A program made the position numbers and the translations under genes. A stretch of 64,000 nt of DNA, from assembly GCF_900101955.1 (NCBI RefSeq), contig NZ_FNAQ01000001.1:62001-126000 (forward strand), read 5' to 3'. The stretch is from Desulfuromonas thiophila. Its GTDB lineage: Bacteria; Desulfobacterota; Desulfuromonadia; Desulfuromonadales; Desulfuromonadaceae. The notes under the pieces are model-generated. The model was given only the letters and a program-made list of their open reading frames with translations. It ran no database searches and had not been told where the DNA came from. Below are positions 41,705-49,477 of the stretch, in pieces; position 1 is the stretch's first letter, and each line of letters begins with the position of its first letter.

Positions 41705-41914
41705 TCAGCTGTCCCGGCCGGCGCGGGCGGATGTGCGCGCCGGCGGATACAGGTTGTAGTGCCAGACCGAAAAGCCCACCAGCGCCAGACCCTGCCAGGT
41801 ATGGCGGGCAATCCGGCGCCGGCGGTTGCCCGTGCCGGCCGCACTGACTACCAGTGCGGCCAGCGTGGCGGTCATGCCAATCTTGGCCAGGGTGCGCAGC
41901 TCAGGCGTTGTCAT
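41705..41914 (-). CDS. Small membrane protein of the metal-ATPase operon
   Basis: 69 residues with two hydrophobic stretches (about 11-27, KIGMTATLAALVVSAAG, and 38-57, HTWQGLALVGFSVWHYNLYP) separated by a basic RRRRIARH loop. I do not recognise a named family. It lies four bases upstream of the SCA ATPase start, so a role as a membrane partner of that pump is likely by position. The ribosome site (GAAGGA) is somewhat far from the ATG. Confidence 0.7.
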   Translation of the reverse strand: MTTPELRTLAKIGMTATLAALVVSAAGTGNRRRRIARHTWQGLALVGFSVWHYNLYPPARTSARAGRDS

Positions 41915-41924
41915 GGCGGCCGGC

Positions 41925-42293
41925 TTATTCCTTCTCCGGCGCCGACTGACTCATTTCGGCGCGCACATCCTCGAACTTTTCCTTAAGCTCCTCGGCGCTG
42001 GCCTGAATGGCGCTGAACAGCGCCGTGGTGCCGCGGATCAGCGACTTCTGCACGCGATCGTTGCTCAGCAGCAGGGCCGCACCGGCTCCGACCAGCGCGC
42101 CCAGCCAGAAGCTGTTGCCGCTGGCGGGCGCGGGGCTGGCCGGGCTGACGGCGGTCTGGGGCGGGCCGAACAGCACCGGGCCGTTGTAGCCGGCCGGATT
42201 GAAGCCGTGGAAGGCCGGGGCGACGCCGACGGGTGCGGCGCTCGCGGCCGGCGGTTGATGGGCGCTGCAGGAATGTGTGACCGGTGGTTGCAT
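41925..42293 (-). CDS. Small glycine-zipper protein of the metal-ATPase operon (1)
   Basis: 122 residues. A proline/alanine-rich N-terminal half contains two histidines and one cysteine near the start (THSCSAHQ). Then comes a glycine-rich membrane segment SFWLGALVGAGAALLLSND (about 70-88) and a charged amphipathic helix (SAEELKEKFEDVRAEMS). The segment shares the pattern FWxGxLxGxGxxLLxSND with the 173-residue protein two genes upstream. It resembles small proteins encoded beside P1B ATPases (DUF5132 or PacL-like); assignment is by eye. Confidence 0.75.
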   Translation of the reverse strand: MQPPVTHSCSAHQPPAASAAPVGVAPAFHGFNPAGYNGPVLFGPPQTAVSPASPAPASGNSFWLGALVGAGAALLLSNDRVQKSLIRGTTALFSAIQASAEELKEKFEDVRAEMSQSAPEKE

Positions 42294-42311
42294 GAATGAC
42301 CCCCTTGTTGA

Positions 42312-42665
42312 CTATTTGGTTGCGGCCGCTTTTTTCTTGCCGGACAGATTGATGGCGTAGCCGACGCCGGTCGCCGCCGCCAGCAGTACCACCCAGCTGG
42401 TCACCCGGCTGCCGCCGACCGATTGCACGGCGGCGGTGGCCACGGCGGCAGCGACACCGGTGCCGGCGCCCTTGGCCAGACTGTCGACCATGGCCTCATT
42501 GAGGGACAGTTCCTCCTGCCGGACCCGGTGCAGGTTGGCCCCGAGGGCCGCGGTGGCGCCGATGACGGTGCCGAAGATGCCGCTCTGCAGCACCAGGTTG
42601 GGCTGGATCAGGCTTTTGCTGACAGGATAGCTGGCGCTGCTGGTGGGCGCGGGATGGGTATGCAT
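42312..42665 (-). CDS. Small glycine-rich membrane protein of the metal-ATPase operon (2)
   Basis: 117 residues with about three glycine/alanine-rich hydrophobic segments (SGIFGTVIGATAALGANL, AKGAGTGVAAAVATAAVQS, SWVVLLAAATGVGYAINL) and a short charged loop VRQEELSLNEA. ATG 42665 is preferred because AAGGAG is seven bases away; an upstream ATG at 42671 is too close. Repeated small-xxx-small patterns suggest tight helix packing, perhaps in a membrane-bound compartment. There is no family I can name. Confidence 0.72.
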   Translation of the reverse strand: MHTHPAPTSSASYPVSKSLIQPNLVLQSGIFGTVIGATAALGANLHRVRQEELSLNEAMVDSLAKGAGTGVAAAVATAAVQSVGGSRVTSWVVLLAAATGVGYAINLSGKKKAAATK

Positions 42666-42722
42666 GAACATTCTCCTTGTTGTCGGTTCGGATTCAGAAA
42701 CGCCGGCCGTCGGGCCAGGCGG

Positions 42723-43244
42723 CTAGTTGCTGCTGGTGGCGTCTGCGGCGCTGCCGTCGCCGCCACGGAACAGGCCGGTGAGGGCCTCACGGATGCCATC
42801 ATTGCTGACCAGCAGGGTCAGGCCGCCACCGATCAGCACGCCCTTCCAGAACGAGCCGCTCGGGCTGGTCAGTTGCGACAGCCCGCCGGCGACATCGCTC
42901 AGATTCATCTCCCCGCGCGAAAACTTCTGCGCCAGCTCCAGAAAATGCTCGGTCTGCTGCTGGGCGCTCTGGGCCGGGTCGTGGTGTTCGCAGGCGCTTG
43001 CCTGGGGTGGCGGGCCATGGGTGGTCACCGGCCGGGCCATCTGTTCCTGCTGCCAGGCGTGCAGCTGCTGCCACAGCGCCTGCTGACCGGCGGCCAGCTG
43101 GCCCAGCATGGCCTGCACCTGCGCCAGGTTCGCCGCTTCGGCCGCCGCCGGCGGGCTGGTCTGACTGTGAGATTGACAATCCGTTGCCGGCGGCGTCTGG
43201 CGCGGTCCGGACGTTTCCTGTTGCACCTGCTCCTGTCCCATCAT
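42723..43244 (-). CDS. Glycine-zipper protein with Q-rich coiled coil, metal-ATPase operon (3)
   Basis: 173 residues. The N-terminal 70 are Gln/Ala-rich and helical (AMLGQLAAGQQALWQQLHAW). An ACEHHD motif in the middle could bind metal. The C-terminus has SFWKGVLIGGGLTLLVSND, paralogous to the segment in the 122-residue protein. AAGGAG lies seven bases before ATG 43244. The start overlaps the stop of the HMA-like gene (ATGA). Probably a membrane-associated scaffold, by inference only. Confidence 0.72.
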   Translation of the reverse strand: MMGQEQVQQETSGPRQTPPATDCQSHSQTSPPAAAEAANLAQVQAMLGQLAAGQQALWQQLHAWQQEQMARPVTTHGPPPQASACEHHDPAQSAQQQTEHFLELAQKFSRGEMNLSDVAGGLSQLTSPSGSFWKGVLIGGGLTLLVSNDGIREALTGLFRGGDGSAADATSSN

Positions 43245-43585
43245 GCCTGTTCTCCTTCTAGCGAATGCGTCCAGATCGACAGCAGCTCTTCTGCCAATGC
43301 CGGACGGCCCTCGGGGGCGCTGTTGATAATCCTTTCCCACATCTGACAGGGGATCACAGCGGGATCGTAATCAATCACGAGGGAGCCGTTCTTGCCGTTG
43401 ATACGGTAATGCTGCACACCGGGCAACTGGCCGGCCAGGCTCTCCAGCGCGATGTCCGCCAGGCCCTTTTTGGCCGCCAGCGGAAACTTGATGCGGATAC
43501 GGCCGCGGATGTGGTGCGCGATGCGGGCATAGTCGGCAACGCGGAACAGCTCGGTGATGGCCTGGCGTTTTCGGGTTTCGGTCAT
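43241..43585 (-). CDS. HMA-like (HMA_2-type) domain protein, FezC-like candidate
   Basis: 114 residues. The core HHIRGRIRIKFPLAAKKGLA, then LPGVQHYRINGKNGSLVIDYDP, matches the ferredoxin-like HMA fold but lacks the CxxC metal motif. It is the same kind of domain as at the N-termini of both ATPases in this operon. Separate HMA-like proteins next to P1B-6 pumps are known from fez gene clusters (FezC). It overlaps the upstream ATPase by four bases (ATGA) and the next gene by four. Confidence 0.75.
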   Translation of the reverse strand: MTETRKRQAITELFRVADYARIAHHIRGRIRIKFPLAAKKGLADIALESLAGQLPGVQHYRINGKNGSLVIDYDPAVIPCQMWERIINSAPEGRPALAEELLSIWTHSLEGEQA

Positions 43586-45837
43586 GAGGCTTTCTCTGTT
43601 GCGTGGGACGCGCCGGCATCGGTGCCGGCGGTCGCAGGGGGTGTCAGCTCGTTGCTTGCCGGGCCCAGGCCGGGGCTGTCCCAGCCCAGCAGGCGGCCTG
43701 AATTGACGACGATGCCCAGGGTGTGCACGATGTGCAGCGCCCCCGCCATCAGCGGTGTCAGCAGGCCGGCGGCGCCGAAAATCACCCCGCCCAGGTTGGT
43801 CCACATGGCCAGCTGGTGATTCTGCTCGATGGTTCGCAGGGTTTTGCGGCTCAGCTGACGCAGTTTCACCAGCCGTTCCAGGGCGCTGTCGGCCAGGGCG
43901 ATATCGGCCGCCTCGATGGCCACCTCCGCGCCGCCGGCCCCCATGGCGATACCCACCCGGGCGTTGGCCAGCGCCAGCGCGTCGTTGACGCCGTCACCCA
44001 CCATCACGATGCGCTCGTGCGTCGCTTCGAGTTCTTTCAGATAACGGGCCTTGTCCTCCGGCAGCAGTTCGGCGCGCCAGCTGTCAAAAGCGAACTGTTC
44101 GGCCACTGCCCGCGCCATCCTGTCGGTATCGCCGGTCACCAGATGCATTTCCTTCACGCCGTCGGCCCGCAGCCAGGCCAGCACCGCCGCCGCTCGGGGT
44201 CGCACCGGATTGGCGATGGCCAGTAGGCCGCTGACCCGGCCGGCGCGGGCCACATAGACCAGGCTGTAGCCCAGCTCGGCCTGCTCCCGCGCCGCCTGCG
44301 CCAGGCTGTCGATGGCCACGGCGTTGTCCTGCATCCATTTGTCGTTGCCGACCAGTACCTCGGCGCCGTCGATCAGGGCCGCTACGCCCCGGCCGATGAC
44401 AAAGTGGCACTGGGCATGAACCGGAAGGTTCAGGCCGCGTTCCTGTGCCGCTGCCACGATGGCCCGCGCCATCGGGTGCTGGGTATGGCGTTCCGCCGCT
44501 GCCGCCAGGGCCAGCAGGCGGTCGGGATTTTGCCGCGCCGAGCGCGGTGTCACGCTTATCAGGGTCGGGGTTTCCAGGGTCAGGGTGCCGGTCTTATCAA
44601 AGCAGAAGCAGTCGGCTTCAGCGATCTGTTCCAGATAGTAGCCCCCCTTGATCAGCACCTGATTGCGCGCCGCATTGGCCAGGGCGGCGGAAACGGCCGT
44701 CGAGGCCGCCAGTACCGTGGCGCAGGGGCAGGCCAGCACCAGCAGCACGGTAAAGGCCCGCGTCGGGCTCAGGGTCAGCAGCAGGGTGCCGCTGACGGCG
44801 ACCAGGCCGAGCTTCATCAGCCGGTTGGCCAACTGGTCGGCGCGTTTCTCGGCCGGCGCCCGGTTGCTCAGAGACGATTCGACCAGATGCAGAATGCGGC
44901 ACAGATAGGTGGCGTCGCCCACCCGCTCGGCGCGGACGAAGATGACCCCCTGATAGACGATGGTGCCGGCGTAGACACTGTCACCGGCGTGGCGCATTTC
45001 CGGTTCCGCCCGCCCGGTTACCGGTGCTTCGTCAACCAGCGCCTCGCCATTGAGAATCAGGCCGTCGACCGGAATCTTCTCGCCGGGGTGGCAGACCACC
45101 GTCGCGCCGGCGTGGATCTGCTCGACCGGAATTTCAACCTCCACTCCGTCCACCAGAATGAAGGCCTGTTTCTGCGTCAGCTCCAGAATTTCGCGGATGG
45201 CGCGGTGCGAACGGCGGCCGACATAGTCCTCCAGCAGCAGCCCGATGCGCAGAATCCAGATGACCTCCAGCGCGGTCAGGGCCTGGCCGAGGAAAATGGC
45301 CAGAAAGCAGGTGGCGGCCAGAAAGGGGAACAGGCTTTTGTGCCGGCCGCTGCGCAGATCGTCCCAGGCGTGGCGCAGCAGCGGATAGGCTCCCACCAGA
45401 GCCACGGCGGAGGTCAGGCTCAGCGGGGCCTCGGAGACCGGTTTCTTCAGCAGGCCCTGACGCAGCGCCACCCAGGCCACATAGAGGGTCAGCGCCACCA
45501 CGCCGATCACCTGCCGCACCAGCGAGGGCGGATCCCTGCGGTCGGGGTGGCAGCGCGAGCAGACCAGATCGCAGTGGCCACTCGCCAGGGCCAGCGGCGC
45601 CGCCAGCGGCCCGGGCGCTGTCAGGGTTTGCAGTTGCGCCAGCAGCTGGCGCCGCAGTCCGGTCGCGGGGGCGAAGGTCAGCACCAGGCTGCCGGAACGG
45701 AAACGGGCATCGATCCGCACGCCTGCCAGACCGCCCAGTTCGGTTTCCAGCCATTTCGCCAGGGCGCGATTGTGGCGCAGCCCCTGAACGCGCAGGCGCA
45801 GCCTGCCGGGAATATCCTGCTTAACGCTGAAACGCAT
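43582..45837 (-). CDS. P1B-type metal ATPase with CPC motif but altered TGE
   Basis: A 751-residue protein, first gene of the operon. An HMA-like N-terminus (IPGRLRLRVQG) is followed by a Cys/His cluster HCDLVCSRCH (88-97). The transmembrane motif is ACPCATVLAAS (CPC 370-372), with the usual following TP missing. Asp414 (FDKTGTLT), HP (HTQHPMARA) and GDGVND (then ALAL) are kept. The A-domain, however, reads PVTGRAEPE: Arg276 replaces the glutamate of TGE that normally drives dephosphorylation. It may be slow, regulatory or use the nearby Glu278. AGGAG lies six bases before the ATG. Confidence 0.82.
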   Translation of the reverse strand: MRFSVKQDIPGRLRLRVQGLRHNRALAKWLETELGGLAGVRIDARFRSGSLVLTFAPATGLRRQLLAQLQTLTAPGPLAAPLALASGHCDLVCSRCHPDRRDPPSLVRQVIGVVALTLYVAWVALRQGLLKKPVSEAPLSLTSAVALVGAYPLLRHAWDDLRSGRHKSLFPFLAATCFLAIFLGQALTALEVIWILRIGLLLEDYVGRRSHRAIREILELTQKQAFILVDGVEVEIPVEQIHAGATVVCHPGEKIPVDGLILNGEALVDEAPVTGRAEPEMRHAGDSVYAGTIVYQGVIFVRAERVGDATYLCRILHLVESSLSNRAPAEKRADQLANRLMKLGLVAVSGTLLLTLSPTRAFTVLLVLACPCATVLAASTAVSAALANAARNQVLIKGGYYLEQIAEADCFCFDKTGTLTLETPTLISVTPRSARQNPDRLLALAAAAERHTQHPMARAIVAAAQERGLNLPVHAQCHFVIGRGVAALIDGAEVLVGNDKWMQDNAVAIDSLAQAAREQAELGYSLVYVARAGRVSGLLAIANPVRPRAAAVLAWLRADGVKEMHLVTGDTDRMARAVAEQFAFDSWRAELLPEDKARYLKELEATHERIVMVGDGVNDALALANARVGIAMGAGGAEVAIEAADIALADSALERLVKLRQLSRKTLRTIEQNHQLAMWTNLGGVIFGAAGLLTPLMAGALHIVHTLGIVVNSGRLLGWDSPGLGPASNELTPPATAGTDAGASHATEKAS

Positions 45838-45929
45838 GGCGGCTCCTGTCAGGAAACGCAGGGTGAAGGGTGTGGCCAGGGGAACAACTGCGGCGGAGGT
45901 GTCAGCCTGTCGCGGCTACGCTCTGCGGC

Positions 45930-45972
45930 ACTATAGGTCGGGCAGGCGGGGGCGTCTGTGACCTCGATCACA
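45930..45972 (-). promoter_or_regulatory. Crp-type site and promoter of the metal-ATPase operon
   Basis: On the minus strand, TGTGATCGAGGTCACA (45957-45972) is a perfect TGTGA-N6-TCACA palindrome. TATAGT (45930-45935) is the -10. Taking +1 as 45923, the palindrome centre is at -41.5, the class II activator position. No good -35 is visible, as expected for an activator-dependent promoter. The 5' leader would be about 86 bases. Confidence 0.7.
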
Positions 45973-45988
45973 AAAACGGCCTTTTTGT

Positions 45989-46027
45989 CGGCCCGGCGGC
46001 ACCGTCGCTGCCGCCGGGCCGGTTTTT
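45989..46027 (+). terminator. Strong hairpin with T-run between the divergent promoters
   Basis: A 13-bp stem CGGCCCGGCGGCA with its complement, a seven-base loop, then TTTTT. It lies upstream of both divergent promoters, so its role is unclear; it may insulate them. A second small palindrome ACAAAAACGGCCTTTTTGT precedes it. Confidence 0.6.
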
Positions 46028-46057
46028 ATCGGGCGAATGTCAGAAAAGATGCCGTGC

Positions 46058-46101
46058 TGTGCTTTTGGTCACAGTTTCGCGCCAATACTTTCGGCTACAG
46101 T
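46058..46101 (+). promoter_or_regulatory. Crp-type site and promoter of the HD-GYP/GGDEF operon
   Basis: TGTGCTTTTGGTCACA (46058-46073) has one perfect GGTCACA half and one imperfect half. TACAGT (46096-46101) is the -10. The centre is about -42.5 from the predicted start 46108. The site and its flanks are nearly repeated at 49478-49520. The leader to the HD-GYP start is about 174 bases and contains GGTGGC/GCCACC and CCGGGGTA/TACCCGG hairpins. Confidence 0.55.
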
Positions 46102-46281
46102 GTCTGATCGGACCGCTGGTAGTTGGCATTGCAGGTTGTTTCTCGGAAAAACAGAGCAGCCGCGATCACCGGGCCGGCAGAGGTGGCGCAGGGGTTGCCA
46201 CCGACCGGGGTACAGCCGCATACCCGGAAATACAGGACTCCGACGCTCCCGGCGGCCGGGAACGGGGTTGAAGGACGGGTG

Positions 46282-47460
46282 GTGACACAGATGACGTACG
46301 AGGCGATCGACGGGTTCCGGATCAATCTGAACGACCGCGGAGTTCACTATGTATTTGACAGCTTTCTCGACATTCTGCTGCAGTTGCTGGCTTATCGCGA
46401 CCACTACACCTACCAGCATTCGCTGCGGGTGGCCGCGCTGTCGTGCCGTATCGGCGAGCGCCTGGGGCTGGCTGAGGACGAGATTCTGGCGCTTGAGCAC
46501 GGCGGCCTGATTCATGACATCGGCAAACTGTCGATTCCCGACGATGTGCTGCTCAAGCCGGGCCGGTTTTCTCCCGTCGACCGCTGTATCATGAACAGCC
46601 ATTCGCTCATTGGCGCACGGCTGTTCGAGAATCGCGGCATTGACGAACGCATTGTCGAGATCATTCTGCGCCACCACGAACGGCTCGATGGCAGTGGCTA
46701 TCCCGAGGGCCTTGGCGCGACCGGGCTTTCCATTTTTCCGCGGATCGTGGCGGCGGCCGATGTCTACGAGGCGCTCACGGCCCGACGGCCCTACAAGCCC
46801 GATCGCAGTTCGGCCGAAGCCCTCGACCTGCTGTGGCTCGATGTCCGTGACGGCAAACTTGACGGCGCCGTCGTTGAAGCCCTGGCGACGGAGGTGCGCG
46901 ACTGGAATCCCCTGACGGTTCAGGGTCACAACCCGGTCGAGGATCTGGTCCGGCTGGAGGATTTTCGCCAGACCTGCTATTTCCGTGAGCCCCTCAGCCA
47001 GTTTTACAGCTACCGCTACCTGTTTTCCTTCGACCAGAATCGCCAGACACCCCTCAGTGCCGCGCCCTATGCCTTGTTCGCGCTGTGTTTCAAGCACCTG
47101 AAACGGCACAACCAGCAAAGAGGCTATCTGGAAATGGATGAGATTCTGTGCGCCATCGGCGAACGGCTGCAGGAGCGCATCGCCGCGCGGGTCGATTTGA
47201 GCCCCCGGCAACAGGAACCCCCGCTGCTGTTTCTGAAAAAGGGCGCCGACTACATTATTTACAATCGCTTCGATCGCCAGCGCTGCCGCCTGCTGCGGCG
47301 GCTGGTCGCTGACTGTATCAACGAGGCCGATGTTCGCTGGGGCCTGGAATGCGAATGCCGCCACCGCCATTTCGATGCCGGCGAACCCTTCGCCCTGGCT
47401 CTCGATCTGCTTTTTGCCGCCGAGGTGAACAGTGATTGCACCCGCCCTGACACCACCTGA
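46282..47460 (+). CDS. HD-GYP domain protein (probable c-di-GMP phosphodiesterase)
   Basis: 392 residues. The HD-GYP domain has QHSLRVAALS, IHDIGKLSIPD (HD at 78-79), HSLIGARL and HHERLDGSGYPEGL (GYP at 139-141), so both metal sites and the GYP are intact. The C-terminal 190 residues (from FREPLSQFYSYRYLFSFD) are not a standard domain but have a GGDEF-like layout (LFALCFKHLKRHNQQRGYLEMDEILCAIGERL is the region) with no GGDEF motif. GTG 46282 is six bases after AAGGA; ATG 46291 is the alternative. The end overlaps a diguanylate cyclase gene. Confidence 0.87.
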   Translation: MTQMTYEAIDGFRINLNDRGVHYVFDSFLDILLQLLAYRDHYTYQHSLRVAALSCRIGERLGLAEDEILALEHGGLIHDIGKLSIPDDVLLKPGRFSPVDRCIMNSHSLIGARLFENRGIDERIVEIILRHHERLDGSGYPEGLGATGLSIFPRIVAAADVYEALTARRPYKPDRSSAEALDLLWLDVRDGKLDGAVVEALATEVRDWNPLTVQGHNPVEDLVRLEDFRQTCYFREPLSQFYSYRYLFSFDQNRQTPLSAAPYALFALCFKHLKRHNQQRGYLEMDEILCAIGERLQERIAARVDLSPRQQEPPLLFLKKGADYIIYNRFDRQRCRLLRRLVADCINEADVRWGLECECRHRHFDAGEPFALALDLLFAAEVNSDCTRPDTT

Positions 47461-48385
47461 AAAAATCGTTGCACCGCAAACCTGCTTCCATGTCTGGCGC
47501 CTAGGCATGACCGGCCGGACGGCCCTGGTCATCGCCCTGCTGGTTGTGCTGCCGCAGGCCTTCATTGCCTGGCTGATTGAAACCGGCAGCCTGCCGCCCG
47601 GTAAAAACTACTTCTTCACCGTTCCGCTTCTTGTCGCCATCCTCATCCTGCCGCTGGCCCGCTGCCTGGCCTATTTCCTCGTCAATCGCGATCTGCAGGT
47701 GGTCAACCGCTTCTGTCAGGAAATCCAGCAGGGCAACTACGGGGTACGGTTCGACCTGCCCAACGAGGGGGAAGACGAGGACGCCTTCATCGTGCTGCAA
47801 CGCAATCTCTCGCGCATGAGCCGCGATCTGTCCCTGCGCCGGGAGGCGACATTCCAGCACTTCCGCGCCATGGCGGAAGAGGCCAGTACCGATCCCCTTA
47901 CCGGTCTCTACAACCGCCGCTTTCTCGAACAGCTGTACGGCCGCTGCGGTCCCGGCTTCTGCGCCGAAGGCGCACAGATCAGTGCCCTCTGCATTGACTG
48001 CGACCGCTTCAAACAGGTCAACGACAGCCTTGGCCACCATGTCGGCGACCGGTTGCTGCGCGATCTGGCACAGTGCATTCTCGGCGCCATCCGCGAGGGC
48101 CGCGACATTCCCCTGCGTCTTGGCGGCGACGAATTCGCCGTGCTGCTGCCACACGCCAATCTTGATCAGGCGGAAAAGATCGCTCACCGCATCCGCCAGC
48201 TGTACCACCAGGTCAAGGTGCCCATGACCTCCCTGTCCATCGGTATTGCCGCCACGGCCTGCCAGCCCGGCAGCTGCCGCGAGCGACTCGATGCCCTGAT
48301 CCGCGCCGCCGATGCCCAGGCCTATCAGGTCAAAAGGCGTGGCGGCGACGGTGTCGCCCGCCCGGCCGCCGAAGCGCTGGACTGA
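47432..48385 (+). CDS. Membrane diguanylate cyclase (GGDEF)
   Basis: 317 residues with two transmembrane helices (about 30-49 and 61-84), a HAMP-like linker and a GGDEF domain starting at TDPLTGLYNRRFLEQL. GGDEF (231-235) is intact, so c-di-GMP synthesis is expected. The product-inhibition RxxD site upstream is absent (RDIP), which suggests little feedback control. The gene overlaps the HD-GYP gene by 29 bases, placing synthesis and breakdown in one transcript. GTG 47432 is used with GAGG upstream. Confidence 0.92.
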   Translation: MIAPALTPPEKIVAPQTCFHVWRLGMTGRTALVIALLVVLPQAFIAWLIETGSLPPGKNYFFTVPLLVAILILPLARCLAYFLVNRDLQVVNRFCQEIQQGNYGVRFDLPNEGEDEDAFIVLQRNLSRMSRDLSLRREATFQHFRAMAEEASTDPLTGLYNRRFLEQLYGRCGPGFCAEGAQISALCIDCDRFKQVNDSLGHHVGDRLLRDLAQCILGAIREGRDIPLRLGGDEFAVLLPHANLDQAEKIAHRIRQLYHQVKVPMTSLSIGIAATACQPGSCRERLDALIRAADAQAYQVKRRGGDGVARPAAEALD

Positions 48386-48394
48386 GCAGGGCTG

Positions 48395-49231
48395 TCACCA
48401 GCAAAACAGGCCCAGACTGATCAGCAGCGGAAACAGCAGCGTCAGCTGCCAGTCGCGTTTTGTCAGCCGTCGGCTGGCGGGTTCACGCACCAGCAGCCAG
48501 GCCAGCACCAGCCCGCAGATCACCACCAGCCCCGGCACGAAGCACTCGCCGATCTGGGCCAGCAGCAGGGCCAGCCACAGTCCCGCCGGGGCCAGGTGCA
48601 GGCGCGGCCGCCAGCCGGGCAGCGGCAGTGTCGGGCCGGGGCGCAGCTCCAGCCGCGCCAGGGCGGCGCCGAGCAGGGCCACCACAAAGGCGTCGGTCAC
48701 GCCGAACAGAGGCAGGGGCAGCGGCGTCCCCGGCAGCAGCGCCTTGACCAGCAGGCCATCGGCCAAAGGCGGTGGTCCCTGGCGGCCGGTCTGGTAATAG
48801 GTGCCAATCTGCTCGACGGCGATGGCCGTCGGTCCCTTGCGGATGCTGCACAGATCGGCCCAGGCGGCCACCACGCACACTGGCGCCAGCTCGGCCGGCC
48901 GCCGCAGGCCACGGGCCGTCAATTGTCCCAGCAACGCCGCCGCCAGCAGAAGCAGGCCGGAATGCAGCAGCGCCGCCAGCGGGCCGGGGCCGCCGTCCGG
49001 CCGGATCAGCAGGCCGGGCAGCAGCAGGGCCAGGCTCGCCACCAGCAGCCAGCGCTGCCGGCCGTCGCCCCGGATTTCAAGGGAGCGCAGGGCGTCGGCC
49101 AGCCGCGTCGTCAGGGTCAGCAGCAGGGCCGCCAGCAGCACCAGGGTTGCCGTGCCGCCCGACCAGGGCAGCTGGCCGAACAACCAGCCGCCCAGGGGCA
49201 CAAGTGCCAGCAACAGCAGAACTCTAAGCAT
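48395..49231 (-). CDS. Multi-spanning membrane protein of unknown function
   Basis: 278 residues with about eight hydrophobic helices; very leucine-rich. No cofactor motif is obvious; a conserved-looking loop is CSIRKGPTAIAVEQIGTYYQTGRQGPPPLADG. I cannot name a family. ATG 49231 (minus) has AAAGGA seven bases upstream; longer upstream frames have none. The gene is convergent with the diguanylate cyclase and is driven by a Crp-type promoter like that of the metal-ATPase operon. Confidence 0.75.
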   Translation of the reverse strand: MLRVLLLLALVPLGGWLFGQLPWSGGTATLVLLAALLLTLTTRLADALRSLEIRGDGRQRWLLVASLALLLPGLLIRPDGGPGPLAALLHSGLLLLAAALLGQLTARGLRRPAELAPVCVVAAWADLCSIRKGPTAIAVEQIGTYYQTGRQGPPPLADGLLVKALLPGTPLPLPLFGVTDAFVVALLGAALARLELRPGPTLPLPGWRPRLHLAPAGLWLALLLAQIGECFVPGLVVICGLVLAWLLVREPASRRLTKRDWQLTLLFPLLISLGLFCW

Positions 49232-49339
49232 GAGGTTTCCTTTCCCGGCCGTCGCCGCCCGGAAAGGGCCGCTGGCGCTGGCTGGACTGTCAGACGATGG
49301 CCGCGACACCACCGTGGCCGAGGTTTCGCGCCGCCGGCG

Positions 49340-49382
49340 AGCATAGCGGAAAAAAACGCCCGTTTTCGTGACCTGGATCACA
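49340..49382 (-). promoter_or_regulatory. Crp-type site and promoter of the membrane-protein gene
   Basis: On the minus strand, TGTGATCCAGGTCACG (49367-49382) and -10 TATGCT (49340-49345). The centre is -41.5 from the predicted start 49333. Fourteen of 16 bases match the site at 45957-45972, at the same distance from the -10. Confidence 0.65.
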
Positions 49383-49477
49383 AGAAGACCGCCGAAATCT
49401 CCGTCCGACGCATGAATAGCTGCGTGATTCCATGATGTTGCAACTTTTTTGGGCAATGTGCAGGAAAAATGCATGTC

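Noticed and set aside
39584-45837. Reading the two P1B pumps as ordinary copper exporters
   Set aside because: The SCA ATPase has no CPC, the other lacks TGE, neither has a CxxC metal-binding domain, and no copper chaperone or CueR-type regulator is nearby.
46108-46281. HD-GYP leader as another GEMM riboswitch
   Set aside because: It contains GGTTGCC and CAGCCG words and two hairpins, but not in the GEMM order, and lacks the GCAAAGCC-type core.
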